This document shows positions 1 through 7,014 of a stretch of DNA of 35,663 nt, one piece after another. The translations under genes and the position numbers were made by a program. Each line of letters opens with the position of its first letter. Positions within the stretch are counted from its first letter, which is position 1. The stretch spans positions 1 to 35,663 of the forward strand of contig CAYSEX010000022.1 in assembly GCA_964430305.1 (NCBI GenBank), given 5' to 3'. The notes under the pieces were generated by a model. That model worked only from the letters and a program-made list of their open reading frames with translations. It did not search any database and was not told the DNA's origin. This stretch comes from CAIZGX01 sp964430305 (lineage in GTDB: Bacteria; Bacteroidota; Bacteroidia; Flavobacteriales_D; Sanyastnellaceae).

Positions 1-993
1 TTAGGTGATCCTAGTCATCAAGGTTGGAAAGGGAAAAGGTTACTAGAGTCCATTGTCATACAGCGCATTTTACCTTCGAAAGAATCGGAGCCAATTCAAT
101 TTACAGATGGGTGTGCAATTGGTACAAACCCTCCGAAGGACCAAGATAAACAATGGGCGTGTACATCACGAGATGGGCAATTTGTTTATGTAACATGGAC
201 GGAATTTGATGCCTATGAGAGTAAATCTCCTAGAGATCATTCTAAAATACTCTTTTCTGCAGGCAATCGAGAAGGTGAGTGTTTCACTAAACCAATATTG
301 CTTAGCGATGTCATGGGCGGTTGTATGGATGACGATGAAACAACTGAAGGTGCTGTGCCCGCAGCAGGTCTAATGAATCAAGTTTATGTTGCATGGGCCC
401 ACCAAGAGAATATTTATTTTAATAAGTCTCTCGATAACGGAAGAACATGGTTGAAGAAGTCAAGGGTTATTCAACAAATTCCAGGAGGTTGGAATCAAGA
501 AATTTTAGGAGTATACCGTGCGAATGGTATGCCTGTTTTGGTGTCTGACATTGGAAAATCAAAACATGCAGGTAATTTGTATTTGTGTTGGAGTGATTCG
601 AGAACGAATGATGTCAATGTCTATGTCTCTGCTTCCAGTGATGAGGGTGAAACATGGAGTGAACCTGTGAAGGTGAATCAAGATACCGGCGGTCGTGAAC
701 AGTTTTTCCCTTGGATAGCAGTAGATCAAGTAACAGGATATTTGTATGTGGTCTATTACGACAGAAGAAATTACGTTGATGCTAAAACAGATGTTTATCT
801 CTCAACAAGCACAGATGGTGGAAAAACATGGAGTGACGAGCGAATAAGTGAAGTTTCGTTCACACCAAATGCGTATTATTTCTTGGGTGATTATAACAAC
901 ATAAGCGCGCACAATGGAGCTATTCGACCCATTTGGACCGTCATGGATGCACAAGGCGGTACACAGGTTGTAACTGCATTAATACAGAAATAA
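1..993 (+). CDS. Asp-box (BNR/sialidase-like) beta-propeller protein, 5' end missing
   Basis: The frame is open from base 1 without a stop, so the gene begins outside the window; about 330 C-terminal residues are visible. Three Asp-box motifs of the S-x-D-x-G-x-x-W type are seen: SLDNGRTW (near 427-450), SSDEGETW (near 634-657) and STDGGKTW (near 808-831). These mark the blades of a sialidase-type six-bladed beta-propeller, usually a secreted or surface protein. The repeats show the fold, not the activity: I cannot identify the arginine triad and nucleophile of a true sialidase in this fragment, so carbohydrate binding or hydrolysis is only a possibility. No type IX secretion C-terminal domain follows; the protein ends in ALIQK. 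The stop codon lies directly against the asnS stop on the other strand, with no terminator hairpin between. A start inside the visible part (a TTG near 298) is not credible because the propeller extends upstream of it. Confidence 0.8.
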   Translation, partial: LGDPSHQGWKGKRLLESIVIQRILPSKESEPIQFTDGCAIGTNPPKDQDKQWACTSRDGQFVYVTWTEFDAYESKSPRDHSKILFSAGNREGECFTKPILLSDVMGGCMDDDETTEGAVPAAGLMNQVYVAWAHQENIYFNKSLDNGRTWLKKSRVIQQIPGGWNQEILGVYRANGMPVLVSDIGKSKHAGNLYLCWSDSRTNDVNVYVSASSDEGETWSEPVKVNQDTGGREQFFPWIAVDQVTGYLYVVYYDRRNYVDAKTDVYLSTSTDGGKTWSDERISEVSFTPNAYYFLGDYNNISAHNGAIRPIWTVMDAQGGTQVVTALIQK

Positions 994-2415
994 TTAGAAT
1001 TCGGCATTCTTGGGAGTGCGTGGGAAAGGTATGACATCACGAATGTTGGTCATTCCGGTAACATACATCACCAGTCTTTCGAATCCCAATCCAAATCCAG
1101 CATGTTGACACGTTCCAAACTTGCGTGTTTCTAGATACCACCACATACTTTCTTCAGGAATATTGAATTGCTTGCATTTTTCTAGTAAGCGATCATAACG
1201 TTCTTCACGCTGGCTACCTCCTATAATTTCACCAATTCCTGGTACAAGAATATCCATGGCTGCAACGGTCTTTTGGTCGTCATTCATGCGCATATAAAAG
1301 GCCTTGATAGCTGCAGGGTAATTGGTGAGAATGACAGGTTTTTGGAAGTGCTTTTCTACTAAATAGCGTTCATGTTCACTTTGAAGGTCAATTCCCCATT
1401 CAATGGGATACTTGAATTTTTTCTTTTTGTAATGATTTGAATTGAGCAGTATATCTATTGCCTCCGTGTAGGTAATGCGTTCAAATGTATTGTTGACTAC
1501 GAACTCTAACCGTTCAATCAGAGGCGATGATTGACGCTCTTCAGTTGGTTTTTGTTTATCTTCAGTTGCTTCTCTTTCTTGTAAAAATTCAAGGTCTTCT
1601 CTTCCGTTTTCAAGGGCAAAGCGAATGCAGTGTTTTAAGAAATCTTCAGCTAAGTCCATGTTGTCATTCAAATCATTGAATGCTACTTCCGGTTCTATCA
1701 TCCAAAACTCCGCGAGGTGTCTGCTTGTGTTCGAGTTTTCTGCTCGAAACGTTGGGCCAAAAGTGTATACCTTACCTAGGGCCAATGCAGCTAATTCTGC
1801 TTCAAGTTGTCCGCTAACTGTTAAGTGGGCATGCTTCCCGAAGAAATCTTCTTGATAATTGATACTTCCATCTTCGTTGCGCGGTGGGTTCTCTAAATCG
1901 AAATTCGAAACAGTGAACATTTCACCTGCACCTTCTGCGTCACTTCCGGTGATAATGGGACTGTGAATGTTCACAAATCCGTTTTTATGGAAATAATCAT
2001 GTATGGCGAAGCTTAGTAGGTGGCGAAGGCGGAATACTGCGCTAAAAGTTGACGTTCTGAATCTTAAATGGGCTTTTTCTCTCAGAAAGTCCAAAGAGTG
2101 CTTTTTCATTTGAATAGGAAACTCATTTGGGTTGCATTCACCTAGAATTTCCACTTTTTCCGCAATAAGTTCAACTACCTGTCCTTTGCCCAAACTGGGC
2201 TTGAGCACTCCTGTTACGCGAAGACTTGTGCCTGTGTGTATACGTTTGCTATCCGATTCGGTTAAGCTGTTTGCATCCACAACAATTTGTAAGTTGGAAA
2301 TACAAGAGCCATCATTGACTGCGATAAATTGTTCATTTCTAAAGGTACGCACCCAACCTTCAATGGTGGTCTGGGAGTCAAATGCGGGTAATGAAAGGAT
2401 GGCTTTGATTGTCAT
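994..2415 (-). CDS. asnS: Asparagine--tRNA ligase
   Basis: Class II aminoacyl-tRNA synthetase that charges tRNA(Asn) with asparagine in the cytoplasm. The first about 110 residues form the OB-fold anticodon-binding domain. The catalytic domain follows, with a motif 2 region (FRAENSNTSRHLAEF) and motif 3 near the end (GFGLGFERLVMY) followed by RDVIPFPRTP, as in AsnRS. The frame stays open up to 2517, but I place the start at the ATG at 2415: the 34 extra residues have no counterpart in the family and would cover the promoter region. That gives 473 residues, close to the 466 of the E. coli enzyme. It is divergent from the anchor-L gene at 2532, with a TATATTTG box about 17 bases upstream of the start. 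AspRS and LysRS are excluded by the overall length and C-terminal sequence. Confidence 0.95.
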   Translation of the reverse strand: MTIKAILSLPAFDSQTTIEGWVRTFRNEQFIAVNDGSCISNLQIVVDANSLTESDSKRIHTGTSLRVTGVLKPSLGKGQVVELIAEKVEILGECNPNEFPIQMKKHSLDFLREKAHLRFRTSTFSAVFRLRHLLSFAIHDYFHKNGFVNIHSPIITGSDAEGAGEMFTVSNFDLENPPRNEDGSINYQEDFFGKHAHLTVSGQLEAELAALALGKVYTFGPTFRAENSNTSRHLAEFWMIEPEVAFNDLNDNMDLAEDFLKHCIRFALENGREDLEFLQEREATEDKQKPTEERQSSPLIERLEFVVNNTFERITYTEAIDILLNSNHYKKKKFKYPIEWGIDLQSEHERYLVEKHFQKPVILTNYPAAIKAFYMRMNDDQKTVAAMDILVPGIGEIIGGSQREERYDRLLEKCKQFNIPEESMWWYLETRKFGTCQHAGFGLGFERLVMYVTGMTNIRDVIPFPRTPKNAEF

Positions 2416-2432
2416 TTTCTGAGTTTGAGTTG

Positions 2433-2440
2433 CAAATATA
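2433..2440 (-). promoter_or_regulatory. Putative -7 promoter box of asnS
   Basis: On the minus strand this reads TATATTTG, an exact match to the Bacteroidota -7 consensus TAnnTTTG, 17 bases before the asnS ATG at 2415. I see no TTG at the usual -33 distance, so only half of the promoter is supported. Confidence 0.4.
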
Positions 2441-2441
2441 A

Positions 2442-2472
2442 TTGATGCAAGCGGGTTTAAATTGTATCTTTG
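2442..2472 (+). promoter_or_regulatory. Putative -33/-7 promoter of the anchor-L gene
   Basis: TTG at 2442-2444, a 20-base spacer and TATCTTTG at 2465-2472 fit the Bacteroidota TTG-N(about 20)-TAnnTTTG promoter. Transcription would start near 2478, leaving about 55 bases of leader before the ATG at 2532. The -33 element is immediately next to the opposing asnS -7 box (2433-2440), so the two promoters are back to back and polymerase binding at one could block the other. Confidence 0.5.
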
Positions 2473-2531
2473 AGCGGAAGGCAACTTTTTATAGAAGGTT
2501 GGCGTCATCCTAATCAAGAACCAAGATATTT

Positions 2532-4406
2532 ATGAAGAGAATTAGTTTACTTATTGTACTCTGCACAATTGCAATTGCAGGGATTTCTCAACCTGTTGTT
2601 ACCTACGTTACAGCGAATCAAGCTGTTCAGACTTTATTGGGTCCAGGTGTTCAATTCAGCAACGCTACATTCAATGGAATTAGCACCCAATTGGGTGAAA
2701 TGACGGGTATGGCGGGAACGAATTTTCAAATCGGTCAAGGTATTGTAATTGGCTGCTCGGATGCTCAAGATGTGGTTCCAAATTATTTTGGAGCCGGAAT
2801 AACACCCAATATCAGTGGTGATCCTGATTTGTTGAATGTGGCAAATTCAGTTCCGCCCCTAATTGGTCAGGGTTTTTCTGTGAGTTCTGTGAATAACATT
2901 GCGTCACTTGAATTTGATTTTGTGGCAATTGGAGACTCTCTTCAATTCAATTATATTTTCGGTTCTGATGAGTACTTGACATGGGTAAATACAACCTATA
3001 ATGATGTATTTGCATTTTTCTTGAGTGGTCCTGGTATTACAGGCCCTTATGCTGCGCCAGCAGCATTTCCTGGAGGAGCAGTAAACATTGCCATTGTGCC
3101 AGAATCGGCACCACCGCTTCCAATTACCATTTCTTCGGTAAACAATGTGCTGAATACAGCATATTACACAGACAATCAAGGACAAGCTACTGCTCCAATT
3201 CAATTGAACGGATTCACTACAAAGATTACTGCATCGTATGATCTGGTGTGTGGTGAGACATATCATATTCGTTTGGCTATTGCAAATGGTTCTGACCAAG
3301 CTCTAAAATCAGACGTGATAATTGAGGCCGGGTCTTTTACTACTGGAACGAATGATGCTGGTGTTTCTAGTGTTGTAGTGAACCCAGCTCCAAATTTGCC
3401 TCCAAATTCAATTCTCGAAGGTTGCGTAAATGGTCAAGTGAATTTTACAATGCCAAGCTGTCTTGAACCAGGAGATACCATTCAACTTATTTTTGGTGGC
3501 ACGGCAACCTACGGAGTTGATTATACCACCAATGGAGTGACGCAAATTATTGTAGGACAAACAACTTCTATTGACATTATTCCGCTTCCAGACAATGAAG
3601 TTGAACCAACTGAAACCATCATTATTTCAGGTCAATTCATGTGTGATGGAATGTGCGACTCTGTGAGTGTTTCAACGCAAGTAGATTTGCTCGATTATCA
3701 AGGAATGGCTGTTCCACAAACTGACGACTTTCTTATTTGCCCTGGTACATCCAATACAGTGAACATTCTTGCTTCAGGTGGTTATGGACCATACACCTAT
3801 TCGTGGAGTAACAATCAAAATGGACCAATTCAAAACTTCGCACAAGGGTCTGCAGGAACATACACCTACACAGTGACCGATTATTGTCAGGGAACACAAA
3901 CAGATAGCTTTGTTATTTCTGAACCAGCGCCAATTTCATTTGCTGGTCCACAAGATTTATGTGCTTTCGATCCATCGGAAGTTTTAGTGCAGGGAGGACT
4001 ACAGCCCTATACTTACATTACTTCTTCAACATTAATATTGGATCCGTTAACAAACATCATTACAGGAACTACAAACGAAGTTGTTGATGTAACCATAACA
4101 GATGCTTGTAACCAGTCTGCTGTTATTCCATTCATAGTTGTGGTGTGTGATACTAAAGAACCGAACATCATGATCATCAACAATGATGGTTTGAACGAAG
4201 CCTTTATTGTAGAGGGAATTGAAAGTTTCCCAAATTCAAAGGTTGAAGTATACAACCGTTGGGGAACTTTGGTTTATGAATCTAGCAATTATGATAATGC
4301 AAATCCATGGAAGGCAGAAGACCTTGAAGATGGTGTTTACTATTGGATATTGATGCGCAGTGACGGAGTAAGCCGTGATGGATACGTTCACGTCATGCGC
4401 AAGTAA
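2532..4406 (+). CDS. Secreted choice-of-anchor-L protein with gliding-motility-type C-terminal domain
   Basis: A 624-residue exported protein. Residues 1-19 are a Sec signal peptide (basic start, hydrophobic core, cleavage near GISQ). Residues about 125-265 are a choice-of-anchor-L domain, recognised from the FDFVAIGDSLQFNYIFGSDEY stretch (split here: FDFVAIGD, FNYIFGSDEY) and DVFAFFLSGPGI. Residues about 290-385 resemble a Calx-beta-like module (PLPDNEVEPTETIIISG). A PKD/SprB-like beta-sandwich follows at about 410-470 (YTYSWSNN, GTYTYTVTDYC). The last about 90 residues match the gliding-motility-associated C-terminal domain used for type IX export (VEVYNRWGTLVYES, NPWKAEDLEDGVYYW), although the normal PN-x-x-TPN-GDG start of that domain reads PNIMIINNDG. 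It is probably a surface adhesin. Transcription likely ends at the hairpin at 4434-4458. Confidence 0.85.
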   Translation: MKRISLLIVLCTIAIAGISQPVVTYVTANQAVQTLLGPGVQFSNATFNGISTQLGEMTGMAGTNFQIGQGIVIGCSDAQDVVPNYFGAGITPNISGDPDLLNVANSVPPLIGQGFSVSSVNNIASLEFDFVAIGDSLQFNYIFGSDEYLTWVNTTYNDVFAFFLSGPGITGPYAAPAAFPGGAVNIAIVPESAPPLPITISSVNNVLNTAYYTDNQGQATAPIQLNGFTTKITASYDLVCGETYHIRLAIANGSDQALKSDVIIEAGSFTTGTNDAGVSSVVVNPAPNLPPNSILEGCVNGQVNFTMPSCLEPGDTIQLIFGGTATYGVDYTTNGVTQIIVGQTTSIDIIPLPDNEVEPTETIIISGQFMCDGMCDSVSVSTQVDLLDYQGMAVPQTDDFLICPGTSNTVNILASGGYGPYTYSWSNNQNGPIQNFAQGSAGTYTYTVTDYCQGTQTDSFVISEPAPISFAGPQDLCAFDPSEVLVQGGLQPYTYITSSTLILDPLTNIITGTTNEVVDVTITDACNQSAVIPFIVVVCDTKEPNIMIINNDGLNEAFIVEGIESFPNSKVEVYNRWGTLVYESSNYDNANPWKAEDLEDGVYYWILMRSDGVSRDGYVHVMRK

Positions 4407-4419
4407 GAAATCGAATCGC

Positions 4420-5925
4420 TTAATTGAGTAAAGAAACCCCAGTCATGGATTGGGGTTTTTCTATTCCCATGAGTTCTAAAACAGTTGGTGCTACATCAGC
4501 TAGTTTTCCTTCCTTTATATGTGTTATGCGTTTATCCAATATCCAAACAGGTACGGGATTCGTTGTATGTGCCGTATTCGGAGATCCATCCTCATTAATA
4601 GCACAATCGGCATTGCCATGATCAGCGATAACAATTAATGAATATCCTAATTCTGTGGCAATCTCCGCCACACGCTTTAAACATGCGTCAGTAGTCTCAA
4701 TGGCCTTAACAATGGCCTCGTATACACCGGTGTGTCCGACCATGTCCGGGTTTGCGAAATTCAAACAGAAAAAATCAGGAGTTTGGGTTTTGATGAAATC
4801 AATGCATGAAGATGCAATTTCATGAGCACTCATTTCTGGCTGAAGGTCATACGTAGCTACCTTAGGTGAAGGAACCATGATTCTACTTTCACCTGAAAAT
4901 GGCTCTTCTCTTCCTCCATTAAAAAAGAAAGTTACGTGCGGATATTTTTCCGTTTCGGCTATTCTTAATTGTGTTTTATTGGCCAGAGCCAAGGTTTCAC
5001 CCAAAGTATTCGTTAAATTGTCTTTTTCAAATAGAACATGCACATTTTGAAATGATTCGTCATATTTGGTCATTGTCACATAATACAACGGCAGTTTTTT
5101 CATGCTGTATTCGGGGAAATCTTGCTGGTTTAGAGCCATGGTAATTTCTCTGCATCTATCTGTTCTGAAGTTGAAACAGACAACAACATCTCCTTCACCG
5201 ATCTGCATGAAGTTACCCGTGATTTTTGCAGGCGCTATAAATTCGTCTGTAATGCCTTGGGTGTATGAGTGCGCTACGGCAGAACTCGCAGAAGCGAATT
5301 CGTTTTCGGAGCCGACAACGTATAAATCATAGGCTTTTTTTACTCGCTCCCATCTCTTGTCGCGATCCATGGCATAATAGCGCCCGATAACACTAGCTAT
5401 TTTAGCGTGTTTATCTGCGCAATGATTTTCTATCTCTTCTATGAAGTTTCTGCCGCTTTTGGGATCACAATCACGTCCGTCTGTTATGGCATGAATAAAT
5501 ACGTTGGTGAGTTGTTGCTCTTCCGTGATATCAATGAGTGCTTTCAAGTGATTGATATGCGAGTGAACACCGCCGTCAGAAACTAGTCCAATAAAATGTA
5601 CATTTTTATTTTCTTTTTTTGCGTATTGAAGGGCTAGTTGAAGTTCCGCATTTTCGTGTAGCTCTCGGTTGCGAATACTCAAATGAATTTTGACTAAATC
5701 TTGGTAAACGACCCGGCCCGCTCCAATATTCATGTGTCCAACTTCACTGTTTCCCATTTGTCCCTCTGGAAGGCCCACAAACTCACCATCTGTTCGCAAC
5801 GTGGCGTGAGCAGCCTGGGTGTATAATTCTTGTGTGAAAGGAGTTTTTGCATTTAGAATGGCGTTTGACTTATCTTCTTTGCCAATTCCCCAACCATCCA
5901 ATATGATTAATCCAACTTTAGTCAT
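4420..5925 (-). CDS. gpmI: 2,3-bisphosphoglycerate-independent phosphoglycerate mutase
   Basis: Interconverts 3- and 2-phosphoglycerate in glycolysis and gluconeogenesis, in the cytoplasm, with manganese. The 501-residue length fits the family (514 in E. coli). It starts with the metal-binding LILDGWG segment (Asp10) and carries the phosphoserine motif GNSEVGH with the catalytic Ser60. The insertion domain holds ITDGRDCDP, and the C-terminal phosphatase-like half holds NFANPDMVGHTG and IADHGNAD, which supply further metal ligands. The start codon lies inside the last codons of the upstream histidine kinase gene (8-base overlap), so the two are probably co-transcribed and translationally coupled. 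Its 3' end contains the terminator hairpin of the convergent gene. Confidence 0.96.
   Translation of the reverse strand: MTKVGLIILDGWGIGKEDKSNAILNAKTPFTQELYTQAAHATLRTDGEFVGLPEGQMGNSEVGHMNIGAGRVVYQDLVKIHLSIRNRELHENAELQLALQYAKKENKNVHFIGLVSDGGVHSHINHLKALIDITEEQQLTNVFIHAITDGRDCDPKSGRNFIEEIENHCADKHAKIASVIGRYYAMDRDKRWERVKKAYDLYVVGSENEFASASSAVAHSYTQGITDEFIAPAKITGNFMQIGEGDVVVCFNFRTDRCREITMALNQQDFPEYSMKKLPLYYVTMTKYDESFQNVHVLFEKDNLTNTLGETLALANKTQLRIAETEKYPHVTFFFNGGREEPFSGESRIMVPSPKVATYDLQPEMSAHEIASSCIDFIKTQTPDFFCLNFANPDMVGHTGVYEAIVKAIETTDACLKRVAEIATELGYSLIVIADHGNADCAINEDGSPNTAHTTNPVPVWILDKRITHIKEGKLADVAPTVLELMGIEKPQSMTGVSLLN
4434..4458 (+). terminator. Rho-independent terminator inside the 3' end of gpmI
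   Basis: AAACCCCA (4434-4441) pairs perfectly with TGGGGTTT (4451-4458) around a 9-base loop, and the plus strand continues with further T residues (TTCTATT). It sits 28 bases after the stop of the anchor-L gene and would terminate it. It also encodes the last residues of the convergent gpmI gene. Confidence 0.6.
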
Positions 5926-6874
5926 GATTTAAAAATGTTATGGCGAAGGTAGCTCCCTCGCCAATTGAACTTGATACGTTAATTTTTGCTTGATGTAAGT
6001 CTAAAATAGACTTGACAATATATAGTCCTAGGCCAGAGCCTTTGGTTTTGCGGGTGTTTTCGTCGCCTATGCGATAGAATTTTTTGAAAATATGATTTAC
6101 TTCTAAAGATGAGATTCCAATTCCAACGTCTTTAATTTCAATCTCAATTTTTGAATTTGTAGCAGTCAAACAAATGTCTATACTTGGATTGGAATGCAAT
6201 GGAAGTGAATATTTAATTCCGTTCTCTATGAGATTAAAAAAGGCCATTTGAAGAAGTTCTGAATTGCCTAATACGTGAGTATTTGATGGTGTTGTTGTAA
6301 TATTAAATGCAATACGAGCTTCAGGATATAGGAGTTGAATTCGTTGAATTGAAGTATTCAGGATAGAGACTAGATCGGTGTTGCTGAAGTTTTTCTGGTA
6401 GGCTTTATTTTCGAATTGGGTGGAGAGTAAAATGTTTTCAATAAGTAATTCCTGTCTATTTGATTCATCAAGAATGAACTGAAGGAGTTGTTCACGTTGT
6501 TGCGGATTTAATTCTCGATCTCTTATGGTTTGAGCGTTTATTCGAATTGCTGCAATGGGTGTTTTTAATTCATGCGTGATTGCCTGCATGAAATTTTTTT
6601 CTTTTTGTGCGAACTTCAAATCACGCCAAACATTTTTTCTAATCCACCAAAATGCAATTCCTAAAAACAGAAGAAATACAATTCCCTCGCCCACAATCAT
6701 TGCTAGTTTCTTATTGAGAAGCAATTCTTTCTGCGTGGAATGTTGTTCTAATGAAATTAATCTTTCATGCAATTGATATAATTGAACACCCCACCAAAGC
6801 AATTGAAATAGCAAATAGGCAGCCATCGAATAGAGTAATATGTTGATGGTTTTGCTTCGTTGCAGAGATTTCAT
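5918..6874 (-). CDS. Two-membrane-segment sensor histidine kinase without an adjacent response regulator
   Basis: A 318-residue inner-membrane kinase. Hydrophobic segments lie at about 9-30 and 59-78, leaving an extracytoplasmic loop of under 30 residues, too short for a folded sensor domain, so signals would be sensed in the membrane or through a partner. The dimerisation/phosphoacceptor motif is HELKTP with His101. The ATPase domain shows the N box (NLIENGIKYS, near 214-223), the G1 box (DVGIGI, near 249) and the G2 box (GSGLGLYIV, near 279). No response regulator lies next to it; the downstream gene is gpmI, overlapped by 8 bases. The ATG at 6874 follows a TAAATTTG box by only 4 bases. The cognate regulator must be encoded elsewhere. 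Confidence 0.9.
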   Translation of the reverse strand: MKSLQRSKTINILLYSMAAYLLFQLLWWGVQLYQLHERLISLEQHSTQKELLLNKKLAMIVGEGIVFLLFLGIAFWWIRKNVWRDLKFAQKEKNFMQAITHELKTPIAAIRINAQTIRDRELNPQQREQLLQFILDESNRQELLIENILLSTQFENKAYQKNFSNTDLVSILNTSIQRIQLLYPEARIAFNITTTPSNTHVLGNSELLQMAFFNLIENGIKYSLPLHSNPSIDICLTATNSKIEIEIKDVGIGISSLEVNHIFKKFYRIGDENTRKTKGSGLGLYIVKSILDLHQAKINVSSSIGEGATFAITFLNHD

Positions 6875-6878
6875 AATT

Positions 6879-6886
6879 CAAATTTA
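6879..6886 (-). promoter_or_regulatory. Putative -7 box of the histidine kinase-gpmI unit
   Basis: The minus strand reads TAAATTTG, an exact TAnnTTTG match, followed by AATT and then the ATG. Transcription would begin at or very near the start codon, giving a leaderless message. No TTG is seen at the -33 distance. Confidence 0.35.
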
Positions 6887-6980
6887 CGAATCATGAAACG
6901 AACATGCTTAAAGAATTGATGTTGTGCAATCTTGGAAGGATGTACTTTTTAATAATTTGACTTTTTTTTCTCAGTATTGC

Positions 6981-7010
6981 TTGAACCCTTATCTTTTTTA
7001 AGCAACTTTG
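6981..7010 (+). promoter_or_regulatory. Putative promoter of the patatin gene
   Basis: TTG at 6981-6983, a 19-base spacer and CAACTTTG at 7003-7010 (one mismatch to TAnnTTTG) precede the ATG at 7015 by four bases. The spacing fits a -33/-7 promoter with the transcript starting at about the start codon. Confidence 0.35.
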
Positions 7011-7014
7011 TCTC

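Noticed and set aside
1..993. A true exo-sialidase
   Set aside because: Asp-boxes alone do not show the activity; the catalytic residues cannot be placed in the visible fragment.
1625..2422. Plus-strand open frames inside asnS (1625-1855, 2132-2422)
   Set aside because: Antisense shadows of a well-conserved gene, with no domain, signal peptide or start context of their own.
2416..2517. N-terminal extension of asnS by 34 residues
   Set aside because: No family counterpart; it would place coding sequence over the asnS -7 box and the divergent promoter. The ATG at 2415 gives the normal length.
2904..4255. Minus-strand frames inside the anchor-L gene
   Set aside because: Cysteine- and isoleucine-rich translations typical of antisense frames; no recognisable features.
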